DNA of 64,000 nucleotides. Source: Sphingopyxis solisilvae. Its GTDB lineage: Bacteria > Pseudomonadota > Alphaproteobacteria > Sphingomonadales > Sphingomonadaceae. The stretch is taken from NCBI RefSeq assembly GCF_015475875.1, contig NZ_JADKYM010000002.1, forward strand, positions 150,414 through 214,413. Reading direction: 5' to 3'. Shown here in pieces: positions 1 through 7,833 of the stretch (its first letter is position 1; the number at the start of each line of letters is the position of its first letter). The notes under the pieces were generated by a model. That model was not told the DNA's origin. It saw nothing but the letters and a program-made list of their open reading frames with translations, and made no database searches. The translations under genes and the position numbers were made by a program.

Positions 1-1875
1 GATGATCTTCATCGCCATGCCATGCTCGAACGGCCATTCGGCCCCCGGATTGGCGCGCACCGACTGGTTGAGCAGCATTTCGATGTCGGGGCTGAAGGTC
101 ACGACGGGCAGCGGCATCCGGCTGGGCACGATGGTCTGGACGATCAGCGCGCCGATGCGCTGGCGCACTGCCTCGACCAGATCGACTTCGTTCAGCTGCT
201 GCGCCGCCAGCGTGACCATCGCCTCGGCGATCTTGCGGAAATCGCGCAGCGGCACGCGCTCGACGAGCAGCGCCTTGCACAGGCCGGCGACCCGCGGCAG
301 CGCATAGCCCTGCGGGCTCAGATTCTGGGCCAGCTGCGGATAATGAATCTTCAGATTGTCGATCAGCGCCTGCGCATCGTCGATGCCGAACAGTTCGGCG
401 GCCGACCCGACGATGCTGTTGTTCAGGTGCGTCGCGACCACGGTCGCCGGATCGACGACGGTATAGCCGGCGGCGATCGCGTCGTGCTGCGTCGCCTTCG
501 GTATCCACAGCGCGTCGAGTCCGAAGGTCGGATCCTTGCACGGGCGTCCGGCCACCTTGGTGACGAGGTCACCCGAATCGAGCGCGAGCATTTCGTTAGG
601 GAACACCTCGTCCTCCCCGACGATCACCCCGGCGACCGAGATGCGATAGACATTGCCGGGCAGCGACAGGTCGTCGCTGACCTTGACCGGCGGCACGACA
701 AAGCCGAGTTCTTTCGACAACTGGCGGCGAATGCCGGTGATCCGCGTCATCAGCGGCGCACCCTTGCGTTCGTCGACCAGGCTGACCAGCGCATAGCCGA
801 TTTCCAGCTGGCACGCGCTGGCGTCGCTGACGTCGGCCCATTCGATGTGGTGCGGATCGAGCGCCGGTGCGGCCGGTTCGGGCGTTGCGGCGACCGCGGT
901 TGCCGAACGACGCAGGTGCCAGCCGACGGCAAAGGACAATGCTGACGCAGGCAGGATCAGCATCTGTGGCATCGCCGGCACGAGTCCGAGAATGAACAGG
1001 ATGCCGCCGACCGCCATCCAGACCGACGGCGCCGAGAACTGGCTGCCGATCTGGCCGCTGAGGTCGAAAGGCGACGCGACGCGGGTTACAATGGCGGCAG
1101 CGGCGATCGACAGCAACAGCGCCGGGATCTGCGCGACCAGCGCGTCGCCGATCGCGAGCGTCACATAGGTGCTGCCCGCGGCGGAAAAGCTGAGGCCATG
1201 GCTGAACATGCCCAGGATCAGCCCGCCGACAATGTTGACGAACAGGATCAGCAGGCCGGCGATGGCATCGCCCTTCACGAACTTCGAAGCACCGTCCATC
1301 GAGCCATAGAAATCGGCTTCGGTCGCCACTTCCTGGCGCCGCGTTTTGGCTTCCTCGGGCGTCAGCAACCCGGCGTTGAGGTCGGCGTCGATCGCCATCT
1401 GCTTGCCGGGCAGCGCGTCGAGGGTGAAGCGCGCCGACACTTCGGACACACGGCCTGCACCTTTGGTGATGACGACCATGTTGATGATCATCAGCACGAA
1501 GAACACGAACAGCCCGACAACATAGTCGCCGCCGATCAGCACCTGGCCAAAGGCCTCGATCACATGGCCTGCTGCCGCGGTACCCTCGTGGCCGTTGACC
1601 AGAACGACGCGTGTCGACGCGACGTTGAGCGCAAGGCGGAACAATGTCGCGAGCAACAAAACCGTGGGGAAAGAAGAGAAATCGAGCGGTTTGGCGGCCG
1701 ACAACGCGACCATCAGGATCGCGAGACTGATCATGATATTGCCGACAAAGCTGATGTCGAGGATCAGCGGCGTCACCGGGATCACCATCAGCGCGACCAG
1801 GATGAGCATCCCGAGCGGCAGGGCCGAGGCGCCGGCAATGCGCCCGAGGTTGCGAAGGTTCAGCGCGGAGGTCAT
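1..1875 (-). CDS. flhA: FlhA, flagellar type III export apparatus protein (3' end beyond window)
   Basis: FlhA is the largest inner-membrane component of the flagellar export gate; its cytoplasmic domain forms the nonameric ring that docks chaperone-substrate complexes. The ATG at 1875 opens a frame that runs without a stop to base 1, giving 625 residues of a family usually near 690, so about the last 65-75 residues are missing because of the window edge. The N-terminal half is strongly hydrophobic with several membrane segments. The conserved block LFRLALNVASTR is present near residue 80, and the C-terminal part contains the typical cytoplasmic domain (for example LPGNVYRIS). The start overlaps the stop of the upstream transglycosylase gene (ATGA), so it is the last visible gene of the flgM operon. 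Identity is clear from sequence and context. Confidence 0.95.
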   Translation of the reverse strand, partial: MTSALNLRNLGRIAGASALPLGMLILVALMVIPVTPLILDISFVGNIMISLAILMVALSAAKPLDFSSFPTVLLLATLFRLALNVASTRVVLVNGHEGTAAAGHVIEAFGQVLIGGDYVVGLFVFFVLMIINMVVITKGAGRVSEVSARFTLDALPGKQMAIDADLNAGLLTPEEAKTRRQEVATEADFYGSMDGASKFVKGDAIAGLLILFVNIVGGLILGMFSHGLSFSAAGSTYVTLAIGDALVAQIPALLLSIAAAAIVTRVASPFDLSGQIGSQFSAPSVWMAVGGILFILGLVPAMPQMLILPASALSFAVGWHLRRSATAVAATPEPAAPALDPHHIEWADVSDASACQLEIGYALVSLVDERKGAPLMTRITGIRRQLSKELGFVVPPVKVSDDLSLPGNVYRISVAGVIVGEDEVFPNEMLALDSGDLVTKVAGRPCKDPTFGLDALWIPKATQHDAIAAGYTVVDPATVVATHLNNSIVGSAAELFGIDDAQALIDNLKIHYPQLAQNLSPQGYALPRVAGLCKALLVERVPLRDFRKIAEAMVTLAAQQLNEVDLVEAVRQRIGALIVQTIVPSRMPLPVVTFSPDIEMLLNQSVRANPGAEWPFEHGMAMKII

Positions 1876-2696
1876 ATGGCGCCGCCCGACAGCGAGGCCA
1901 GCCGCCGATACGCATCGGCGGCAAAGCCCATCGAAAGTTTTTTCGGCATGGGTTGAATATCCATCATGGGGAGGGGCGGGCGGTTGCCGCCGCCGGCGAG
2001 GCCGCTGTCACTGCGGCTGTGCGCCGCCCAGCCCGCCGGCGCGAAGGGTTTCATATTCTCGGTCTTGCCGCCGTTCTCCAGCTTGGCGCGGAAACGGTCG
2101 CGGATCTCGCCAAGGCTGCGCATGCTGCCGTCGGGGGCGTAAAAGACCGAGCGGTTGGCGGCGGCGGCTTCGGGCATCATCGGCGCGCCGGGCTGGTCGG
2201 GATTGGCGTCGAGCGCGGCCAGGAAACGGGCGGCGCCGCCCGATCCCAGAAAATGTGCGAGATACAGGTCGACGGGTTCGGCGCTGCGGCCGATCCGGCT
2301 TTCGAGATAGGCGCGGTTGTCGCCGGTCAGTGCCGCCGCCATCGTCGACGCCGCAAACGGATCATCGCGCAGATCGAATATCTGTTGCCGCAACGCCGGG
2401 TCGGCGACAGTCAAGCGTCCCGACGCGTCGCGGCCGATCGCCTCGGCCGCCCAGGCCAGACCATGATTGGCTCCGTGGCGGTCGAGCGTCGCGAGCCACG
2501 TCTGTTTGGTGAACTGATACAGGCCGCGCGCCGACGAGGTTGCCGCTTTGGCGGTCGGATTATAGCCGCTCTCGACCCGCGCGACGTCGACCAGATAGTC
2601 GAAATCGATGCCCGTGCGCGCCGATGCCATTTGCACCGCGTCCACAACGGGTGCGGCGATGTGGCGGCCTGGCTGGGAATTGCTGACGACGTTCAT
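1872..2696 (-). CDS. Soluble lytic transglycosylase (SLT domain), flagellar-associated
   Basis: A 274-residue protein with a lysozyme-like SLT domain in its N-terminal half: the catalytic Glu lies in ARVESGYNPTA, followed by SSARGLYQF and, later, YLAHFLGSGGA, the standard goose-type lysozyme motifs. It probably cleaves peptidoglycan in the periplasm so that the rod can pass. No clear signal peptide is visible, so export through the flagellar apparatus or by another route is possible. It sits between the flgN-like gene and flhA. FlgJ in this locus lacks a muramidase domain, so this enzyme is the likely substitute, like SltF in Rhodobacter (inference). An upstream ATG at 2735 is in frame, but the ATG at 2696 has a GGAA Shine-Dalgarno element about 7 nt ahead and is preferred. 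Confidence 0.85.
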   Translation of the reverse strand: MNVVSNSQPGRHIAAPVVDAVQMASARTGIDFDYLVDVARVESGYNPTAKAATSSARGLYQFTKQTWLATLDRHGANHGLAWAAEAIGRDASGRLTVADPALRQQIFDLRDDPFAASTMAAALTGDNRAYLESRIGRSAEPVDLYLAHFLGSGGAARFLAALDANPDQPGAPMMPEAAAANRSVFYAPDGSMRSLGEIRDRFRAKLENGGKTENMKPFAPAGWAAHSRSDSGLAGGGNRPPLPMMDIQPMPKKLSMGFAADAYRRLASLSGGAI

Positions 2697-2774
2697 AATC
2701 TGGTTCCGCTGGTTCGGCGAAACCAAAGCAATCATCGTGCCATTTAGGGTTAATGGCAGATATGCAACGATTTA

Positions 2775-3074
2775 TCAGTAGCTTAATGCAGCTCCACGAT
2801 GATGGGTGCCGCGAATTTCGTGGTTCCTGTCAATCCGCTGACGCGTCCAGTCCTTCAGCACGTTGACGCGGATCGCTGCCGCTTCGAGCTGGCGCAAGGT
2901 TTTTCCGATCAGCAACTGGGCACGCTGTTCGCTGCCGGCCGGAATGCCGGTGCCGCGAAACAGGATAACCGCCGTGGCCAGCTCTTCGGTCGCCGCGATG
3001 ATGGCGCCTGCGTCGTGGCCGTCGAGCGCGTCGACCAGCGTGTCGAGCCGCGATTGCACATCGTCCAGCATCAT
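2775..3074 (-). CDS. FlgN-like small flagellar protein
   Basis: A 99-residue, mostly helical, charged protein of the size of FlgN export chaperones, which hold the hook-filament junction proteins FlgK and FlgL before secretion. Sequence alone is too divergent for a firm family call; the assignment rests on its position directly after flgM, as in many flgMN operons, and on its predicted helical character. The start ATG at 3074 overlaps the flgM stop (ATGATG), so translation is probably coupled. It could instead be an unrelated small flagellar protein. Confidence 0.6.
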   Translation of the reverse strand: MMLDDVQSRLDTLVDALDGHDAGAIIAATEELATAVILFRGTGIPAGSEQRAQLLIGKTLRQLEAAAIRVNVLKDWTRQRIDRNHEIRGTHHRGAALSY

Positions 3075-3376
3075 TCGCCCCCGCCATTGTGATAGTCGAT
3101 CATGGCGCTGGCAATGATCGCGGGATGCACACCATAGTTGCCGCTGGCGATTGCGGTGCGCAACGCGGCGACGCGGCCGACATCGACGGGCGGCGCTTCG
3201 GTGGCGAGCGCCGCCGACAGCCGGACAAGGCGCGCGACCGGCACATGGTCGGCGACCGGCTGCGCCGACGCTGCGGCGCGCGTCTGCGGCGCCCCGGCGT
3301 CGCGCGTGACGCTGCGCGGCGGGGCCGCGCGGACGATGCCGCCGACGGGTCCGATCTTGCTGCTGTCACCCGACAT
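3071..3376 (-). CDS. flgM: FlgM, anti-sigma-28 factor
   Basis: FlgM binds sigma-28 (FliA) until the hook-basal body is complete and is then secreted, releasing late gene expression. The 101-residue protein has the usual disordered, Ala/Pro-rich N-terminus. The C-terminal sigma-binding region reads VDVGRVAALRTAIASGNY and then HPAIIASAMI, matching the FlgM pattern of a Val-Asp start, an Arg-Ile/Ala-Ile helix and a second helix. The start at 3376 is chosen over an in-frame ATG at 3388 because GGAGG lies 5 nt upstream of 3376. It heads the flgM, flgN-like, transglycosylase, flhA operon. Its presence implies a sigma-28 factor, which is not in this window and may lie beyond flhA. Confidence 0.85.
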   Translation of the reverse strand: MSGDSSKIGPVGGIVRAAPPRSVTRDAGAPQTRAAASAQPVADHVPVARLVRLSAALATEAPPVDVGRVAALRTAIASGNYGVHPAIIASAMIDYHNGGGE

Positions 3377-3474
3377 AAATGCCTCCATCCGATGCCGTCA
3401 GAAAGATGACGGCGCGGTTCACGAAGGTCTTAACGGATGCTTGCCGCGACGATTAAGGCGGTTCGCCGATTTTG

Positions 3475-3522
3475 GCAAAAGAATGGCCCGGCGATGTCGG
3501 AATGCCGAGCATCACCGGGCCA
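3475..3522 (-). terminator. Rho-independent terminator after flgA
   Basis: On the minus strand an 8-bp outer stem (TGGCCCGG at 3515-3522 pairing with CCGGGCCA at 3484-3491), continued inward by GATG/CATC and CGG/CCG pairs, is followed at once by TTCTTTT. This is a classical intrinsic terminator located 54 nt past the flgA stop and about 100 nt upstream of flgM. Confidence 0.75.
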
Positions 3523-3575
3523 GGGGCAGGGTAGGTTGCTGAGGAGAGGTGCGCGCGTTGCGACGCCGGCCCGTC

Positions 3576-4106
3576 TCAGTCGATCAGGCGGGCACGACCG
3601 GGACCGGTAACGGTGGCGCTGAGCGCCGACTTTGTGTGACTGCCGCGCAGGCCGATGGTCTCGCCGACGCGGCCATCCTGGGTCGCGACGGCTGTGTAGC
3701 TGACCGAATAGCTGTCGGTATCGATGGTGACGCGAACATTGTCGCCGCGGCGGATGACGGGCGCCGCAACCGCCGGCCTGGCAAGGCTGGCCGGGACGGC
3801 AACCGCGCCGTCTGGGGTGGATAGCGGAACGCGCAAGCGCCAGCCGATCGTGGCACAGCGGACCGCCAGCGCATTGGCGTCGATCGCGGTCACCGACACC
3901 TGTTCGGGGCAGCGTGCAAGTTTGATCCGGCGATCAATCGGGGTTGCGGTGCGGCCGAGCGCGCTGGCCACCATCGCGGTCAGCGCGTCGATGGTCTGCC
4001 AGTCCTCGCTGGCCTGTTCGGCGCGGGCGGGCGTTGCCGCGGCGGTTGCCAACGCCGCACCGGTGGCAAGGCACAACGCCCGGCGTAGGAAAGTGGTGGC
4101 GGACAA
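3576..4106 (-). CDS. flgA: FlgA, P-ring assembly chaperone
   Basis: FlgA is the periplasmic chaperone needed for assembly of FlgI into the P ring. The 176-residue product begins with a clear Sec signal peptide (hydrophobic core then ATPARAEQ, cleavage near residue 29). It ends with the C-terminal SAF/FlgA domain, including [13 protein letters not shown] and the terminal segment [11 protein letters not shown] typical of the family. Length is somewhat shorter than the E. coli protein (219). The gene is transcribed alone on the minus strand, divergent from flgB, with its own sigma-54 promoter at 4148-4162 and a terminator behind it. Confidence 0.92.
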   Translation of the reverse strand: MSATTFLRRALCLATGAALATAAATPARAEQASEDWQTIDALTAMVASALGRTATPIDRRIKLARCPEQVSVTAIDANALAVRCATIGWRLRVPLSTPDGAVAVPASLARPAVAAPVIRRGDNVRVTIDTDSYSVSYTAVATQDGRVGETIGLRGSHTKSALSATVTGPGRARLID

Positions 4107-4147
4107 GATCGATCTCCTTATGCTCCGACGGACTGTTCCTGCCCGGT

Positions 4148-4162
4148 GCAGGAAGCGTGCCA
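4148..4162 (-). promoter_or_regulatory. Sigma-54 promoter for flgA
   Basis: Reading the minus strand, TGGCACGCTTCCTGC matches the -24/-12 consensus TGGCACG-N4-TTGC except for one base in the -12 element, with the required exact 10-nt spacing between GG and GC. The -12 GC lies 42 nt upstream of the flgA start codon. Confidence 0.75.
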
Positions 4163-4227
4163 GTCGCGCTTTGGGGCGCGTGTCCGTCAGCGGAAAATAG
4201 CGCGCGTCGGATTTTTGACGTCGATGC

Positions 4228-4246
4228 CCGGCAGCGCGGCCGGCAG
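4228..4246. promoter_or_regulatory. Possible activator-binding repeat between the flgA and flgB promoters
   Basis: The heptamer CCGGCAG occurs twice, 12 nt apart start to start, between the divergent sigma-54 promoters. Position and repetition suit an enhancer for the FleQ/FlbD-like activator. No direct evidence links the motif to that protein, and GC-rich DNA gives such repeats by chance. Confidence 0.25.
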
Positions 4247-4283
4247 GCCATCAACCCCATATAAATGCGTGATTTTCCGATTT

Positions 4284-4298
4284 TGGCACGGTGATTGC
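4284..4298 (+). promoter_or_regulatory. Sigma-54 promoter for flgB operon
   Basis: TGGCACGGTGATTGC is a full match to the sigma-54 -24/-12 consensus, with GG and GC separated by exactly 10 nt. It lies about 73 nt upstream of the flgB start and drives the flgBCDEFGHIJKL operon. The matching sigma-54 activator gene is at 14092-15156. Confidence 0.85.
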
Positions 4299-4370
4299 TT
4301 CATTCCTTGTGTCTTCCGCGCGCCTGCACCGGTTCCGGTCGGTCGGGCAAGCGGCGAAGGAAGGATAGTG

Positions 4371-4712
4371 ATGATGGCATCCGAGAAACTCTTTGGCCTG
4401 CATGCGACAGCGCTCCAGCTGCGCAGTCAGCGCATGATGATGCTCGCGTCGAACATCGCCAATGCAGCTACGCCGGGTTACAAGGCGCGCGACCTGGATT
4501 TTGCCAAGGCGCTCGATCTTGCCAAGCGGGGCGCCGCGACCGAGGGCGCGATTGCCTATCGCGTGCCGGTGCAGGCGTCGCTCGACGGCAATACCGTCGA
4601 AATGGCGACCGAACAGACGGCGTTTGCCGAAAACGCCCTCGCTTACCGGTCCAGCCTCGCCTTCCTCAACGGCCGCGTCAACACTTTGACGCGCGCGATC
4701 AAGGGCGAATGA
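4371..4712 (+). CDS. flgB: FlgB, flagellar proximal rod protein
   Basis: FlgB forms part of the proximal rod of the basal body. The 113-residue protein shows the rod-protein signature near the N-terminus ([19 protein letters not shown]), where NIANAxTPGY is the shared export/assembly motif, and a helical C-terminus. Length is slightly below the common 130-140. Two adjacent in-frame ATGs (4371, 4374) follow AAGGA at 4361-4365; either could be used, and 4371 is given. It is first in the flg operon behind a sigma-54 promoter, and its stop overlaps the flgC start. Confidence 0.93.
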   Translation: MMASEKLFGLHATALQLRSQRMMMLASNIANAATPGYKARDLDFAKALDLAKRGAATEGAIAYRVPVQASLDGNTVEMATEQTAFAENALAYRSSLAFLNGRVNTLTRAIKGE

Positions 4713-5119
4713 CGATGAACGGCAACTTCTCCGTCTTCGACATCAGCGGTCGCGCGATGTCGGCGCAGCTCGTCCGGCTCAACACCACCGCTTCGAACCT
4801 GGCCAACGCCGGGACGATCGCGGGCAGCGAGGCCGAGGCCTTCCGCTCGCTCAAGCCCGTCTTTCGTACCGTCATGGACGCCCACGGGCGCGCGACGGTG
4901 CAGGTCGACCAGGTGACGACCTCGAAAATGGCGCCGTCGAAACGGCACGATCCGTCGAACCCGCTCGCCGACCAGGACGGCAACGTCTGGCAGGCCGCGG
5001 TCGATAGCGCGGCCGAGATGGTCGAGATGGTCGAAACGGCGCGCCAGTATCAAAGCAACGTCCAGGTCCTCGAAACCGCCAAGGGTCTGATCAACGAAAC
5101 GCTGCGGTTGGGACAATAA
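4709..5119 (+). CDS. flgC: FlgC, flagellar proximal rod protein
   Basis: FlgC is a proximal rod subunit stacked with FlgB and FlgF. The 136-residue protein has the rod motif [19 protein letters not shown] near residue 25, the conserved [11 protein letters not shown] segment in the middle and the C-terminal heptad region ending NETLRLGQ, all typical for FlgC, at normal length. The ATG at 4709 overlaps the flgB stop (ATGA), with AAGGGCGA directly upstream. A second ATG lies two codons later. flgD follows after one base. Confidence 0.94.
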   Translation: MTMNGNFSVFDISGRAMSAQLVRLNTTASNLANAGTIAGSEAEAFRSLKPVFRTVMDAHGRATVQVDQVTTSKMAPSKRHDPSNPLADQDGNVWQAAVDSAAEMVEMVETARQYQSNVQVLETAKGLINETLRLGQ

Positions 5120-5120
5120 G

Positions 5121-5414
5121 ATGAGCATCAATGGAATCAGCAACAAGGACCCCGTGTTCCATCCCCCTGGCACCAGCCAGCAGATGGGCCAGCGCGATTT
5201 CCTGCGGCTGATGACGGCGCAGCTGTCGCAGCAGGATCCGTTCAATCCCGTCGATAACCAGCAGATGGTGGCCCAGATGGCCCAATTCTCCAGCCTTGCC
5301 GGGATCAACGAGACCAATGTGACGCTGCAGAAAATTTCCGAACAACTGTCGGCACAGACGCAGCTGCTCAAAGACATCAAGGCCGCCACCCCGGCGCCGA
5401 CTCCCGCCGCCTAA
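5121..5414 (+). CDS. flgD: FlgD, hook cap/scaffold protein, short form
   Basis: FlgD caps the growing hook and guides FlgE polymerisation. Only the conserved N-terminal region is present: QRDFLRLMTAQLSQQDPFNP followed by the helical QMVAQMAQFSSLAGI segment, which is the diagnostic FlgD signature. The protein is 97 residues, against about 220-230 in enteric bacteria, and stops after an Ala/Pro tail where the Ig-like/tudor domains would begin. The reading frame is intact, flanked closely by flgC and flgE, so this looks like a naturally short version and not a frameshift. Confidence 0.9.
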   Translation: MSINGISNKDPVFHPPGTSQQMGQRDFLRLMTAQLSQQDPFNPVDNQQMVAQMAQFSSLAGINETNVTLQKISEQLSAQTQLLKDIKAATPAPTPAA

Positions 5415-5428
5415 GGAAGGAACAACCC

Positions 5429-6256
5429 ATGTCATTCTATATCTCGCTTTCGGGCCTCAAGGGCGCCCAGACCGACATGTCGGTCATCTCGAACAACATC
5501 GCCAACGCCGGATCGGTCGGCTTCAAGCGCAGCAAGGCGCAGTTCGGCGACATTTTCGCCTCGTCCCCGACCCAGTCGACCAAGATGATCGCGGGTCAGG
5601 GCCAGCGGCTGAACGGCATCACGCAGCAATTCACGCAGGGGTCGTATGAATCGAGCGAAAAGACGCTCGACATGGCGATCGTCGGCGAGGGCATGTTTGT
5701 CGTGAAGGGCGCGCCGCCGCGCGAACAGGTCACCTATACGCGCAACGGTGCTTTCACGGCGACGCCGGACCGCAACGTCATCGATACGACGGGGCAGAAA
5801 CTTCAACTGTTGCCGGTCGATGCTGCCGGCAATGTGACCGACAACTCGCTTGCCGGAATGTTCGATTTCGTGCTGCCCGAAGGCGCGCCGGGCGATCCCA
5901 CCGCGCAGCTGGTCAATGTGTCGATCGGCCTCGACGGGCTGGTCACCGCGACCTTTGCCAATGGCGAAGCCCAGACGCTGGGCAAGATTGCCATGGCGAC
6001 CTTCCCGGCAATGGAGGGGCTGCGCCCTGTCGGCGACGCGCATTGGCAGTCGTCGGGCGAAAGCGGCCCGCCGACCATCGACGCCGCAACCAACGGCCCG
6101 ATGGGCGCAATCCGCTCGGGCGCGCTCGAACGCTCGAACGTCGACATCACCGAAGAACTGGTGATGCTGATCGGCGCGCAGCGCAACTTCCAGGCGAACG
6201 CCAAGGCGATCGAGGGCGCGTCGCAGCTGACCCAGACCATCATCAACATGCGTTGA
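5429..6256 (+). CDS. flgE: FlgE, flagellar hook protein, short form
   Basis: FlgE polymerises into the hook. The 275-residue protein begins MSFYISLSGLKGAQ and carries the NNIANAGSVGFKRSKAQF rod/hook motif near residue 22-40 and the matching C-terminal helix (LVMLIGAQRNFQANAKAIEG). It is about 130 residues shorter than the enteric protein, the loss falling in the central surface-exposed domain. A GGAAGG ribosome-binding site precedes the start. It follows flgD in the operon, which supports hook over rod function; confusion with FlgF or FlgG is excluded because both are present downstream. Confidence 0.9.
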   Translation: MSFYISLSGLKGAQTDMSVISNNIANAGSVGFKRSKAQFGDIFASSPTQSTKMIAGQGQRLNGITQQFTQGSYESSEKTLDMAIVGEGMFVVKGAPPREQVTYTRNGAFTATPDRNVIDTTGQKLQLLPVDAAGNVTDNSLAGMFDFVLPEGAPGDPTAQLVNVSIGLDGLVTATFANGEAQTLGKIAMATFPAMEGLRPVGDAHWQSSGESGPPTIDAATNGPMGAIRSGALERSNVDITEELVMLIGAQRNFQANAKAIEGASQLTQTIINMR

Positions 6257-6291
6257 TCCTGCGCGATTGACCGCCTGCCCGGAGCTCTGCC

Positions 6292-7035
6292 ATGGACCGC
6301 CTCATCTATACCAGCCTTACCGCGATGCGGGGCAGTCAGGCCCGGCAGACGGCGATCGCCAACAATCTGGCGAACGCGCAGACGCCCGGGTTTCGGGCCG
6401 ACATGGCCGAGGCGCAGGCGCTGTGGCTGAACGGCAGCGGCGCCAATGCGCGCGCCATGTCGTCCGAGGAAGTACTCGGCGCCGACATGCGCGCCGGCAC
6501 CATCACCGCAACCGGCCGCGATCTCGACATTGCCGTCCAGGGCGATGCGCTGCTGGTGGTGCAGGCCAAGGACGGCACCGAGGCCTATACACGCCGCGGC
6601 GACCTGCAACTGTCGCCCAGCGGGCTGCTCACCACCGGCGACGGTCACCCGGTCCAGGGCGGCCAGGGTCCGGTCACCATCCCCCCCGCCGACGCGGTTA
6701 CGATCGACGTCGAGGGCCGGGTATGGATCGTTCCTGCGGGCGGCGATGCCGAAAATCCGCAGGAGGTTGACCGGCTGCGGCTGGCGACCCCGGCGGGATC
6801 CGACATCGTCAAGGGGCTCGACGGCCTGTTCCGCGTCAAGGGCGACGGCATCCTGCCCGACGACCCCGAGGCGCGGCTCGTGACCCGCTCGATCGAAGGA
6901 TCGAATGTCGCCGCCACCACGGCGCTGGTCGAAATGATCGAAGCGAGCCGCAGCTGGGACAATCAGCTGAAACTGATCAGCGATGCGCGCGAGATGGACA
7001 GCGCCACCGCCAGCCTGATGCAGCTTCCCCGTTAA
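6292..7035 (+). CDS. flgF: FlgF, flagellar rod protein
   Basis: FlgF is a proximal rod subunit of the basal body. The 247-residue product begins MDRLIYTSLTAMRGSQARQ and has the motif AIANNLANAQTPGFRADMA, then the DLDIAVQGDALLVVQ block characteristic of FlgF/FlgG proteins. The C-terminal helix VEMIEASRSWDNQLKLI is of FlgF type. Size is normal for the family. It lies 35 nt after flgE and 12 nt before flgG, the standard gene order. Confidence 0.94.
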   Translation: MDRLIYTSLTAMRGSQARQTAIANNLANAQTPGFRADMAEAQALWLNGSGANARAMSSEEVLGADMRAGTITATGRDLDIAVQGDALLVVQAKDGTEAYTRRGDLQLSPSGLLTTGDGHPVQGGQGPVTIPPADAVTIDVEGRVWIVPAGGDAENPQEVDRLRLATPAGSDIVKGLDGLFRVKGDGILPDDPEARLVTRSIEGSNVAATTALVEMIEASRSWDNQLKLISDAREMDSATASLMQLPR

Positions 7036-7047
7036 GGAGACAATGAC

Positions 7048-7833
7048 ATGAGTTTCGGTGCCTTGCACGTCGCGCGAACCGGTCTGGATGCCCAGAGCTT
7101 CCGGATGCAGGTGATCGCCAACAACCTCGCCAACGTGAACACCACAGGGTTCAAGCGCGACCGCGCCAGCTTTGAAACGCTGAGCTATCAGATGATGACC
7201 GCGCCGGGTGCGCCGTCATCGGCGGAAAACCGCTATGCGACCGGGCTCAACCTCGGCACCGGCGTGTCGCTGGGCGGCACGTCGCGCATCGATACGCAGG
7301 GGACGTTCGCCACCACCGGCAACGCGCTCGACATCGCGATCGACGGCGCCGGCTATTTTCAGGTCGAAATGCCCGACGGGCGGACTGGCTATACCCGCGC
7401 GGGGAATTTCGGCCGCGCGTCTGACGGTACGATCGTGACCTCTGACGGCAAGCCGCTGACCCCCGCCATCCAGATTCCTGAAGATGCCACCAACGTGTCG
7501 ATCGGCGCCGACGGCACCGTATCGGCCACGGGGGCCGATGGAACGCTGACCGAACTCGGCCGGATCGAAATTGCGCGTTTCGCCAACCCGGCGGGGCTGC
7601 AGGCGATCGGCGACAATCTGCTCGTCGAAACCCAGGCATCGGGCGCCCCGCAGGTCGGCGGCGCCGGCGAAGAGGGCCGCGGATCGCTCCGCGGCGGGAT
7701 GCTTGAGGGATCGAACGTCAATGTCGTCGAGGAACTGGTCGACATGATCGAGACGCAGCGCGCCTATGAGGTCAATTCGAAGATGATCCAGGCCACCGAC
7801 GAGATGATGAAAAATGCCGCGCAAACGCTCTGA
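7048..7833 (+). CDS. flgG: FlgG, flagellar distal rod protein
   Basis: FlgG builds the distal rod, the drive shaft inside the LP-ring bushing. At 261 residues it has the usual length. The N-terminal motif VIANNLANVNTTGFKRDRA, the central DIAIDGAGYFQVEMPDG block and the C-terminal VEELVDMIETQRAYEVNSK segment are near-canonical. AAGGAGA lies 8 nt before the start. Its 3' end overlaps the flgH start by 20 nt, implying coupled translation. Confidence 0.96.
   Translation: MSFGALHVARTGLDAQSFRMQVIANNLANVNTTGFKRDRASFETLSYQMMTAPGAPSSAENRYATGLNLGTGVSLGGTSRIDTQGTFATTGNALDIAIDGAGYFQVEMPDGRTGYTRAGNFGRASDGTIVTSDGKPLTPAIQIPEDATNVSIGADGTVSATGADGTLTELGRIEIARFANPAGLQAIGDNLLVETQASGAPQVGGAGEEGRGSLRGGMLEGSNVNVVEELVDMIETQRAYEVNSKMIQATDEMMKNAAQTL

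Noticed and set aside
596..1924. A 442-codon minus-strand frame over the flhA gene
   Set aside because: It is out of frame with flhA, is Arg-rich and lacks any motif; the flhA frame beside it is fully conserved.
3475..3489. Possible sigma-54 promoter before flgM on the minus strand (GG-N10-GC)
   Set aside because: The -24 element is weak and the sequence coincides with the stem and T-tail of the flgA terminator, which explains it better.
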